In this document: positions 25,996 to 37,900 of the stretch, one piece after another
How the letters are laid out: every line of letters starts with the position of its first letter
How positions within the stretch are numbered: position 1 is the first letter of the stretch
The notes under the pieces: model-generated
What the model was told of the DNA's origin: nothing
Databases searched by the model: none
What the model saw: only the letters and a program-made list of their open reading frames with translations
Position numbers and translations under genes: made by a program
From: Microglena sp. YARC
Lineage: Eukaryota; Chlorophyta; Chlorophyceae; Chlamydomonadales; Chlamydomonadaceae
NCBI GenBank assembly: GCA_022414725.1
Contig: CM039465.1
Location: forward strand, 5,636,966 to 5,700,965
Length of the DNA: 64,000 bases
Direction of reading: 5' to 3'

Positions 25996-28900
25996 CATTG
26001 TCATCATCATCATCATCATCATCAACAACAGGATCAGCAGCGGCAACAGCAGCAGCAGCAATGGCAACAGAAAAAACAAGAAAACAACACAAACGAAAGC
26101 AAGGACAACAACAAAAAAATGAAAGCAAGGGCGCAAAAAAAAGAAAAAAGCAACAAGCAGCAACAACGACAACGGCAGCTGCACAGCTGTTGATCATCAT
26201 CACTTGAAGTGTTCATAATCTAAAGTTCAACTGCTGGTCATCTTCACTTCAATAGTTGATCATCATCACTTCTACTGTTGATCGTACTGAGTTCAAATGT
26301 TGATCATCATCACTTAAACTGTTGATCATCTTGAGTTCAAATGTTTGCCATCATCACTTAAACTGTTGATCATCTTGATTTCAAATGTTTGCCATCATCA
26401 CTTAAACTGTTGATTATCTTGAGTTCAAATGTTGACCATCATCACTTAAACTGTTGATCATCTTGAGTTCAAATGTTGATAATATAATAATATCGAGATC
26501 ATCTTGAGTTCAACAGTTGGTCAGCTAGAGTTATACAAATAGTTTGGTCTCTCTAGCTTTGAGCTTTCCTCCGTCGTTGTCGTGCAGTAGTCCGAGCTCA
26601 GGTGCAGTAGCGGTATTCAACATCAAATACCCTCGGTAGCCTTCTCCAGGGCAAGCGAACTAGAAGATTCCCTTAACCCCACGCCCCTTCGCAAGGCGTA
26701 AGAATTTCCAGTCTTTAGCTTTAGACTACCACAGGACTGTTAACCAACTCCATCCTCTCCTCAACCATTCGGATCAGACCAGATCAACCAACTCCGTCAT
26801 TTATCTTTGCAGATCAACCAACTCCATCCTCTCCTCAACCTTTCAGATCAACCAACTCCGTCATTTAACCTTGCAGAACAACCAACTCCATCATGTCCAC
26901 AACCTTGCAGATCAACCAACTCCGTCATTTAACCTTGCAGAACAACCAACTCCATCATGTCCACAACCTTGCAGATCAACCAACTCCAACATGTCCCCAA
27001 CCTTGCAGATCAACCAACTCCATCATGTCCACAACCTTGCAGATCAACCAACTCCAACATGTCCCCAACCTTGCAGAACAACCAACTCCATCATGTCCAC
27101 AACCTTGCAGATCAACCAACTCCAACATGTCCCCAACCTTGCAGACCAACCAACTCCATCATGTCCCCAACCTTGTAGATCAACCAACTCCATCATGCCC
27201 ACTATCTTGCAGATCAACCAACTCCATCATATCCACTATCTTGCAGATCAACCAACTCCGTCATTTAAATATGCAGAACAATCAACTCCATCATATCCAC
27301 TATCTTGCAGATCAACCAACTCCATCATGTCCCCAACCTTGCAGATCAACCAAGTCCATCATATCCCCAACTTTGCAGATCAACCAACTCCATCATGTCC
27401 CCAACCTTGCAGATCAACCAACTCCATCATATCCACTATCTTGCAGATCAACCAACTCCATCATATCCACTATCTTGCAGATCAACCAACTCCATCATGT
27501 CCCCAACCTTGCAGATCAACCAACTCCATCATATCCCCAACCGTGCAGAACAACCAACTCCGTCATTTAACCATGCAGAACAACCAACTCCATCATATCC
27601 ACTATCTTGCAGATCAACCAACTCCATCATGTCCCCAACCTTGCAGATCAACCATCTATATCATGCCCACAACCTTGCAGATCAACCAACTCCATCATAT
27701 CCCCAACCTTGCAGAACAACCAACTCCGTCATTTAAACGTGCAGAACAACCAACTCCATCATATCCACTATCTTGCAGATCAACCAACTCCATCATGTCC
27801 ACAACCTTGCAGTTCAACCAACTCCATCATAACCTCATCCTTGCTTGACCTCACAGCCACCTGTCATCTTTGGATGCCTGGCACCTTTGTTTCGTGCAAC
27901 ACGTTGCAAATCGTGCGACTCGGCTCGACCCCAGTGCAACTCACTGCCCCCCGAACCTCGCGACTGCTAGTAGCCTTTGGATGACGCGCTGTAGCTGTCA
28001 ACACATTCCATCCTCTCAACCTTGCAGATCCGCTACTGCAGTATGGAGCTCAACCTAGAAACTACCAGTAGCCTTTGGATGGCTCGCTGCAACTGTCAAC
28101 AACCTCTATCCTCTCAACCTTGCAGATCCGCTACTGCAGTATGGCGCTCAACCTCGCAACTACCAGTAGCCTTTGGATAACTGGCTGCAACTGTCAACAA
28201 CCTCTATCCTCTCAACCTTGCAGATTCGCTATTGCAGTATGGCGCTCAACCTCGCGACCACCAGTAGCCTTTGGATGACTCGCTGCAGGCTCCTAGCCAA
28301 TCGCCTGGCATCTAAGAACTTGGCCTTCTACCACGAGTCCTCTGCACATGTTAGGCGGCTGATGGCAGCAGGTGACACTTTTCAATGCTCGCCTTGTATT
28401 GTTCTGTCTACTAAAGTGTATGTGTATTGTATACTGCATGCGGAACGCCCAGTACGAACTTCAGGAATGCTAGGAGCGCTTTTGCTTACTTGGAGTAGTG
28501 CTTTTCTTTTTCGTGTTTCTTTTCTTTGCTCTTCTCTTCTCCATTTGCATTCAAACTGTTGTACAGCCGCCCTGGGCACCTTCGGGACCGATAGACATAG
28601 CACATGTTAGGCGGCTAATGGCAGCAGGTGATCAACTCATCATTGTGTAATTGATACATGCAACTAAAAATAATCCCCGAGGTTTCTAACCGACCCTTAT
28701 TTGAAGGTGGGCTCTGAAACTAAATAAGTGTCTAATTGACACGTAGAACTATATAAGTGCGTAATTGACACATATAAATATAAATTTGTTACCGACATAT
28801 GCAACTATATAAGTGTGTTACTGACATGTTAGGCGGCTAGTGGCAGCAGGTGATTGACTCATTAGGGTAAGGTTGAGTTGGGTAATTGATACATGCAACT

Positions 28901-31900
28901 ATGTACGTGTTTAATTGACATGTGCAACTATATAGGTGAGTTACTGACATATACAACTATATCTGTGTGAACTTGACCCATATATGTGTGTTATTGACAC
29001 ATAATTATATACATGTTTAATTGGCACAAAAAATATATAAGTGTGTAATTGACACGAATGAGTGTGTAATTGACACATTCAGACGGTTGGCTCAGATTCC
29101 TTTACAGTTGCTTTTCATATTTCCAAATACATATAATTTACCCTTGAGGGTTTAGGAAATAAGCACATGCAGGCTTTATCATTGTCAGTACTTATATTTG
29201 CAAAAGTTGGGGGCCTGCTTGCTGTACATTGAGACACTGCTCGAGAGGTCCAGCGATCTTTCAGATGGGGCCCCCATTGGTACAAGTGCTAGTAGACATA
29301 TTTAAGGTGTATGCTGGGCCTTGGAAGGTTTTAGCTCTGTGTGCGACATTTCCCTTAATTAGGGGGTATATCACATCACTGGCTGGCCTTACTGGTCTTA
29401 TCAACTGTTACCATTAAATAAAGTCAACTGCACTATCTAGCTTGTAAGTCCAGACTGTTCAGGTCTGTCTTTGTGCTACTACCAAAAGAGTCGCTACTGT
29501 CAAATAATAACCGAGTCACTTTCCCTGGGAGGCTCTGGTAGCTTCTGGAAGATAAAACTCCTGTGGGACGGAGGAATGGTGGTGGGAACTAGAAAAGCTG
29601 GTAAAGATAGAAGGCTTTGGCAGCTTGGGGCACTAAAATTGTAGTGGCCTCGTTTGCTGTGCTTTCACTCTTATACCGGGCAGGACAGCACTAGTTGAAA
29701 TCACTGGCGGTGGTTACTCCTAGTTTTGCCCGGGGTTTACGGGTATTTGAAATTTGAAGGCGTCCTGCGGAATTCTGCGTCGCGCGTCTGAAAACTCCAT
29801 TTCTCCCACTCCTGTGTGGGAAATACGGCATTTACTTACATAAGTGTGTAATTGGCACATCTAAATTTATAAATATGTAATTGACACAAATAACTATATC
29901 AGTGTTTAATTGACCCATAACTAAATATATTAGTCTTATTGACACGCATAATTATATAAGTGTGTAATTGATACATGTATGTGTGATTGATATATCTCGT
30001 ATATTTAGTATTATGCTCCTAGCCAATCCAGGAACAAATCATATTTGTTAGGCTCACTTTTCAATGCTCACCTTGTATTGTTCTAACTACTCAAGCGTAG
30101 AAATTGAAATTGAAATTGAAATTGAAATTGTTACATCCGTGCAATACAGTTACTCACAGGACGTGAAGTTAAGGACACCATAGCGTAAGCCGGAGCTAGC
30201 TATAGTCACCGTTACTCAAGCGTATGTGTACTGTATACTGCATGCGGAACGCCATCACACCCCCACACTCCCTCCCCCAGTCACACAAGTCCCTCAAGAA
30301 GTTCCAAGACCTGGAGCGCGCGTTCATAAAGCGTTCCTATCATCCTCCCTCCCCTCCACACCCACCTACACACCCACCCCCACCCCCATGCGGAACGCCC
30401 AGTACGAACTTCATTAACACTAGGAGCGCTTTTGCTTACTTGGAGTACTGCTTTTCTGTTGCCGATTGCAAAGCAGTGCTGTCATCCGTACTGCTTTGTT
30501 GTTGCCGCTCATGTTGTTTTTGCTTGCTTGGAGTAGTGCTTTTCTTTCCCGTTTTTCTTTTCTTTGCTGTTCTCTTCTCCATTTGCATTCAAACTGTTGT
30601 ACAGCCGCCCTGGGCACCTTTGGGACCGAAAGACATAGTTCAAGTGAGGGGCCGTGCCCCTGTTCAATCTGGTTGGGGTGGGGGCAGAGGGGCGGGGCGA
30701 GGCAAGGTATCTGTGTGTGTGTGTGTGGTGGTGGTGGTGGTGGGGGGGGGGGGGGGGGGGGGGCAGAGAATTCGTAAGGAAGAGGGCTGGACTTTCGAGG
30801 TGGCAGATGGATGGAGGGGGAGGAAGAGGGTGGCTCTCTTTCTCCCTCTCTGTTTTGCACTGCATCACGCCTGCCATGTCTGGTATGTCTGCCACTCCTG
30901 GTACGCCTGCCACTCCTGGTACACCTGGCTTGCCTGCCACGCCTGGTACGTCTGCCACTCCTGGTATGCCTGGCACACCTGGTGCGCCTGGTACGCGCCC
31001 TTGTCATAATGGGGCCACGCCAGGGTGTACCAATAAAACCTGGAACGCCCTGGATGGACAGAAATGGACCTACCAGATGACAATTGTAATGATAACGCCT
31101 GGTGGGGCGTGGTGTTAAGGGAACCCTTCGTACGCGGGTAGAGAGCGGTCATCTACCTCAACTGGACAAGCTACCATCGCGGTTGACAACGACCTGCAAC
31201 GCCAAGAGCGACCGTAGGGGGAATCGAACCCCCGACTCTTCGTCCTTTGAGCAATTTGGTCTACCACTAGACCAATGTATATCACTGAAATGGGCCTACT
31301 AGATGACAGTTGTACGAAAGTTACAGTCCAGGGGAAGCCAAATAGACTGAAGGGACCTACCTATACCTATACCTATACCTATACCCTATACCCTTTACCC
31401 CTACCCCTACCCCTACCCCTCACCGCCCCCCACGCCTCTACCCTTACCCCTAACCCAACCCCTACCCCTACGCCTACCCCTACCCCTACCCCTCACCGCC
31501 CTCCACGCCTCTACCCTTACCCCTGCCCCTACCCCTACCGCTACTGCTAAACCTTGCTCCCTAACCTCACCTTCGGTTGTGATTCTCTATTGCAGTTGAT
31601 AACGACGTAGACAAAGCCGTGGAACACATACAGACACTACTCCACAGCTCAGCACCTTCCTGGCTCAAGGTGCTCGAAGGCCTACCGACCGTGCCATGTA
31701 GTGATACTGAGATAGCGACAGCCACTGGAGTGCACTGCGTTGCATGTGAAGTGGTGCCAGTCATTCCCTTCGTGTCGCATGAATTACAAAGGGAGCACCG
31801 CCAACGGGTAGGTGGATGCTCTGCATGTGAAGTGGTGACATGTTCTGAGTGAGGTTAAGATAGCAACAGCCATCAGAGTCCACTGCGTTGCATGTGAAGT

Positions 31901-34900
31901 GGTGCCAGTCATTCCCTTTGTGTTGCACGAATTACAAAGGGAGCACCGCCAACGGGTAGGTGAATGCTTAGCATGTGAAGTGGTGCCATGTTCCGTAGTG
32001 AGGTTAAGATAGCAACAGCCTACCAAAGTCCACTGCGTTGCATGTGACGTAGTGTCAATCATTCCCTTTGTGTTACATGAATTAGAAAGGGAGCACCGCT
32101 AACGGGTATGTGGATGCTTTGTATGTGGTGGTGCCATGCACCGTACTGAGGCTGAGATAGCAACACCCACTGGAGTCCACTGCGTTGCATGTGACATGGT
32201 GTCAATCATCCCCTTTTTGTCACATGAATAACAATTTACAAAGGTAGCATCGCCAGCAGGCAAATGGATTCCCGCAGCGTCGATGCCATGTAGTGAGACT
32301 GTGATAGCAACAGCCATGGGTACGCAACAATCCTGAAATCAGGCTTGAGTAGCCCAAGTAGCTACTCAACCTGCCCTGCATAAAGTTGAAGTAAACAAGT
32401 TATATGCAGCGTCGCTTGCAACGCGGAAAGTTGGCGGAGTGTGTTGGAAATGGAACGAAAGGTGGCAACGTACTGGAGCTGACCGAAGCCAGTTAGTTGG
32501 CTGACGTGTCAGGCTTCAATTTTTCGGTCGGTCGGTCGGTCGGTCGGTCGGTCGGTTGGTCGGTCGGTCGCACGGACAGAAGGACAAATGGGGAACCCTG
32601 GGGGCTCCCGCCCCCTTGAAGAGGGGGATCCGCCAAAAAAAAAAGCATCCGAGTGCCCTGCTTAGCAAGTAATGATAACGACTGGTAGGGTGTGGTATTA
32701 AAATAGCTATCTGTAGGGTTGGGAAGCAAATGTATATTTTCATTTTTGTATGCCGTATAAACGTATATGCATATAAACGTATAAAACGTATAAAAACGTA
32801 TGAGTAATTATTGCACTTCTTGGAAAAATACTTATACATGGGTTTAAAGGTATTGCCGCGTTGCTAATTTCATTGGCTTCACGTATCAACTCTCAAAAAA
32901 CATTCTGGCAATTTTAGGTTGTCCAAATCTCAGAAAAAGAAATCACGGCCAGAAAGCGCGTCGACCAAGGAGCGCAGTGCCAATCTAAGGTATCCATTAA
33001 ATGCCAATAATGTATTAATATTGTCCATGTTCACATCATTATTTATACGCAGCTCCCTAAGTCAGCTACTGGTTTCAGAACGAGTATGCTGCAGCTTCTA
33101 GGCAGCTCTGTGAGTCAGCTACAGGTTTCAGACCAAGTGTGCAGCAGCTTCTAGGGAGCTATGTGAGTCAGCTACAGGTTCTAATAGTATAACTATATAA
33201 CTGAATTGCAATATTGTCCATCTTCACATTCCACTAGGCTTGCACCATCAATCCTTCAATCCCACGTAGGAGCACAGCCTGTTAAATGGAAGGCTAGGTG
33301 GCGCTATGATATGTGTGCCATCCTGGCTATCTGAATCAAGCTGTAGGCCAATTGTTTTAACAAAGGTATGTGTGAAAGATTAGTCGTATTGCATATTGTG
33401 ATAGAGGAGATCAGCAGCTTTCAGATGAGCTATCTAAATGATAAATTGAATGAAAACCAAGAAAGTTAAAAGCCGGGAATTTTTTGAAGTACAACTCATA
33501 CGTTTTATACGTTTACACTCATACGTTTCGAGAAAAAATATACGGCGTACATATACGCATGAGCTTATAAACGTATGAGTATACGTTCGTACGTCGGCCC
33601 AACCCTGGCTATCTGTAGGGGGTCTTCAGACAACACTGCTGCGGGAGGAGGCTTTGGGGGGTGGAAGGAAAAAGTAATGATAACGCCTGGTAGGGCGTGG
33701 TTTTAAGGGAGCCCTGTCTTATGGCCGTAGGGAACGGGCTGCTACTTTACTTGGACAAAACTACCATTGAACCATTCGTCGAAACGGGATTGGATTGGGT
33801 ACGCAACAATCCTGAAATCAGGCTTGAGTAGCTACTCAACCTGGTAGCCCAAGTAGCTACTCAACCTGGCCTGCAAAAATCTGAAATAAAAAAAATGCAT
33901 CAGAGTCCACTGCTTTGCATGTGACGTGGTGCCAATCGTCCCCTTCGTGTGGCATGAATTACATAGGTAGCACCACCAACGGGTAAGTGGATTCCCGCAA
34001 CCTCGATGCCATGTAGTGAGGCTGAGATATCAACGCCCACCTAAGTCCACTGCTTCACATGTGACGTGGTGCCAATCGTCCCCTTTGTGTCGCATGAATT
34101 ACATAGGTAGCACCACCAACGGGTAAGTGGATTCCCGCAACCTCGATGCCATGTAGTGAGGCTGAGATATCAACGCCCACCTAAGTCCACTACTTCACAT
34201 GTGACGTGGTGCCAATCGTCCCCTTCGTGTCGCATGAATTACATAGGTAGCACCACCAACGGGTAAGTGGATTCCCGCAACCTCGATGCCATGTAGTGAG
34301 GCTGAGATATCAACGCCCACCTAAGTCCACTGCTTCACATGTGACGTGGTGCCAATCGTCCCCTTCGTGTCGCGTGAATTACATAGGTAGCACCACCAAC
34401 GGGTAAGTGGATTCCCGCAACCTCGATGCCATATAGTGAGGCTGAGATATCAACGCCCACCTAAGTCCACTGCTTCACATGTGACGTGGTGCCAATCGTC
34501 CCCTTTGTGTCGCATGAATTACAAAGGGAACACCGCCAACTGGTAAGTGGATTCCGGCAACCTTGGTGCCCACTGTTTCTTATTGGGGCTATGCGTAGCA
34601 GCTTCTAGGCAGATTCTTTCACCCACCTTTGGGGCAAATCTGAGTGCATCCCCCAAACTCCACCCACTTCACCTAACCAACCATCTACCCATCCACCCAC
34701 CCACTCCACCCACCCACTCTACCCACCCACCGACACACCCACCGACACACCCACCCTACTTGCAGTGTCTGAAGCTGGCCCAGGCAGGACATGGAGAGCA
34801 GAGTCAGAGTGCTGCTCTAGCAGAGTTTGCATTCTTTGACGTTGCCTCGGATGATCCTGACGATCCCGATGCTGATTTCAACTCAGGAGATGGCGAGGAC

Positions 34901-37900
34901 GATGCTAGTGAATCTTTCTCTGGAGGGGTCAGTGAAGGGGTCAGCGACATGGAAGGTGACAGGTATGTACTTATGTATTTGCCTCTTTAAGGCCCTTGGC
35001 TGCTGCCTGCTAGTGAACCAGTAACCCATGCCTGCACTGCCTGCAGGCAAAATAGGTGCACAAATTAAAAAGAAAAAAATGATGTATAATATATAAAACC
35101 GGGATAAAGAATCAATATAAATGTAATGTATATCTCCCAGGTCTCACCCAGGTGATACTTTAACATACTAAAATAAAATAATATAAATAATTTATAAAGG
35201 CATGGTGTGAATTGTGATGCCATGCTTATCAGCCTCCTTCCTCTCATAAATCTAGTTGGCGTACCAACCCACGTTGGAATCCTGTGTATCGAAATAAAAT
35301 CTGTGTATGCGTGTGTGTGTGTGGGGGGGGGGGGGGGGAGGGGCATTCCCATGGGAGTATGTGTGGGTATATTGTGGGTGTGGTGTGGTGGGTGGGTGTT
35401 GGGGGGGAGGGGCATACCCATGGCAGTGTGTGTGTGTGGGGGGGGGGGGGGGGAGGAGGGCATTCCCATGGCCGTGTGTGTGTGTGGGGGGGGGGGGGGG
35501 AGGAGGGCATTCCCATGGCAGTGTGTGTGTGGGGGGGGGGGGGGGGGGGGCATTCCCATGGCAGTATGTGTGGGTATATGTGGGTGTGGGTGGGGGGGGG
35601 TGTTGGGGGGGGAGGGGCATTCCCATGGCAGTGTGTGTGTGGGGGGGGGGGGGGGGGAGGAGGGCATTCCCATGGCAGTGTGTGTGTGGGGGGGGGGGGG
35701 GGGGGGCAGGAGGGCATTCCCATGGCAGTGTGTGTGTGTGGGGGGGGGGGGGGGGAAGGAGGGCATTCCCATGGCAGTGTGTGTGTGTGGGGGGGGGGGG
35801 GGGGGAGGAGGGCATTCCCATGGCAGTGTGTGTGGGGGGGGGGGGGGGGGGAGGAGGGCATTCCCATGGCAGTGTGTGTGGGGGGGGGGGGGGGGGAGGA
35901 GGGCATTCCCATGGCAGTGTGTGTGGGGGGGGGGGGGGGGGGGAGGAGGGCATTCCCATGGCAGTGTGTGTGGGGGGGGGGGGGGGGAGGAGGGCATTCC
36001 CATGGCAGTGTGTGTGGGGGGGGGGGGGGGGGAGGAGGGCATTCCCATGGCAGTGTGTGTGTGGGGGGGGGGGGGGGGGAGGAGGGCATTCCCATGGCAG
36101 TGTGTGTGTGGGGGGGGGGGGGGGCGAGGAGGCATTCCCATGGCAGTGTGTGTGTGGGGGGGGGGGGAGGAGGGCATTCCCATGGCAGTGTGTGTGTGTG
36201 GGGGGGGGGGGGGGAGGAGGGCATTCCCATGGCAGTGTGTGTGTGGGGGGGGGGGGGGAGGAGGGCATTCCCATGGCAGTGTGTGTGGTGGGGGGGGGGG
36301 AGGAGGGCATTCCCATGGCAGTGTGTGTGGTGGGGGGGGGGGGGGGGGAGGAGGGCATTCCCATGGCAGTGTGTGTGGGGGGGGGGGGGGGGAGGAGGGG
36401 CATTCCCATGGCAGTGTGTGTGTGGGGGGGGGGGGGGGGAGGAGGGCATTCCCATGGCAGTGTGTGTGTGTGGGGGGGGGGGGGGGGAGGAGGGCATTCC
36501 CATGGCAGTGTGTGTGTGGGGGGGGGGGGGGGGGGGGAGGAGGGCATTCCCATGGCAGTGTGTGTGTGGGGGGGGGGAGGAGGGCATTTCCCATGGCAGT
36601 GTGTGTGTGGGGGGGGGGGGGGGAGGAGGGCATTCCCATGGCAGTGTGTGTGTGGGGGGGGGGGGGAGGAGGGCATTCCCATGGCAGTGTGTGTGGGGGG
36701 GGGGGGGGAGGAGGGCATTCCCATGGCAGTGTGTGTGGGGGGGGGGGGGGGGAGGAGGGCATTCCCATGGCAGTGTGTGTGTGGGGGGGGGGGGGGGGAG
36801 GAGGGCATTCCCATGGCAGTGTGTGTGGGGGGGGGGGGGGGGGGGGAGGAGGGCATTCCCATGGCAGTGTGTGTGGGGGGGGGGGGGGGGGAGGAGGGCA
36901 TTCCCATGGCAGTGTGTGTGTGGGGGGGGGGGGGGGGAGGAGGGCATTCCCCATGGCAGTGTGTGTGGGGGGGGGGGGGGGGGGGAGGAGGGGGCATTCC
37001 CATGGCAGTGTGTGTGGGGGGGGGGGGGGGGAGGAGGGCATTCCCATGGCAGTGTGTGTGTGTGGGGGGGGGGGGGGGGGGGAGGAGGGCATTCCCATGG
37101 CAGTGTGTGTGTGTGGGGGGGGGGGGGGGGGGGAGGAGGCATTCCCATGGCAGTGTGTGTGTGGGGGGGGGGGGGGGGGGGGAGGAGGGCATTCCCATGG
37201 CAGTGTGTGTGTGGGGGGGGGGGGGGGGGGGGGGGAGGAGGGCATTCCCATGGCAGTGTGTGTGTGGGGGGGGGGGGGGAGGAGGGCATTCCCATGGCAG
37301 TGTGTGTGGGGGGGGGGGGGGGGGGGAGGAGGGCATTCCCATGGCAGTGTGTGTGGGGGGGGGGGGGGGGAGGAGGGCATTCCCATGGCAGTGTGTGTGG
37401 GGGGGGGGGGGGGGGAGGAGGGCATTCCCATGGCAGTGTGTGTGGGGGGGGGGGGGGGGGAGGAGGGCATTCCCATGGCAGTGTGTGTGTGGGGGGGGGG
37501 GGGGGGGGAGGAGGGCATTCCCATGGCAGTGTGTGTGGGGGGGGGGGGGGGCGGGGAGGAGGCATTCCCATGGCAGTGTGTGTGTGGGGGGGGGGGGGGG
37601 GGAGGAGGGCATTCCCATGGCAGTGTGTGTGTGGGGGGGTGGGGGGGGGGGGGGGGGGGGAGGAGGCATTCCCATGGCAGTGTGTGTGGGGGGGGGGGGG
37701 GGGGGGGCAGGAGGCATTCCCATGGCAGTGTGTGTGGGGGGGGTTCCCATGGGGGGGGGGGGAGGAGGGCATTCCCATGGCAGTGTGTGTGGGGGGGGGG
37801 GGGGGGGGAGGAGGGCATTCCCATGGCAGTGTGTGTGGGGGGGGGGGGGGGGAGGAGGGCATTCCCATGGCAGTGTGTGTGGGGGGGGGGGGGGGGAGGA

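Noticed and set aside
26871..27848. 325-codon frame with a repeating QINQLHH-type peptide
   Set aside because: Translation of the 34-bp array; it sits in intron 5 of the F-box gene.
31208..31286. A true tRNA gene on the minus strand
   Set aside because: A and B boxes are present but the sequence continues into the shared SINE body, has flanking duplications and recurs elsewhere in the window.
31355..31556. Interstitial telomere
   Set aside because: CCTATA and CCCTAC units are irregular and do not match the usual CCCTAAA or CCCTAAAA plant and algal repeat.
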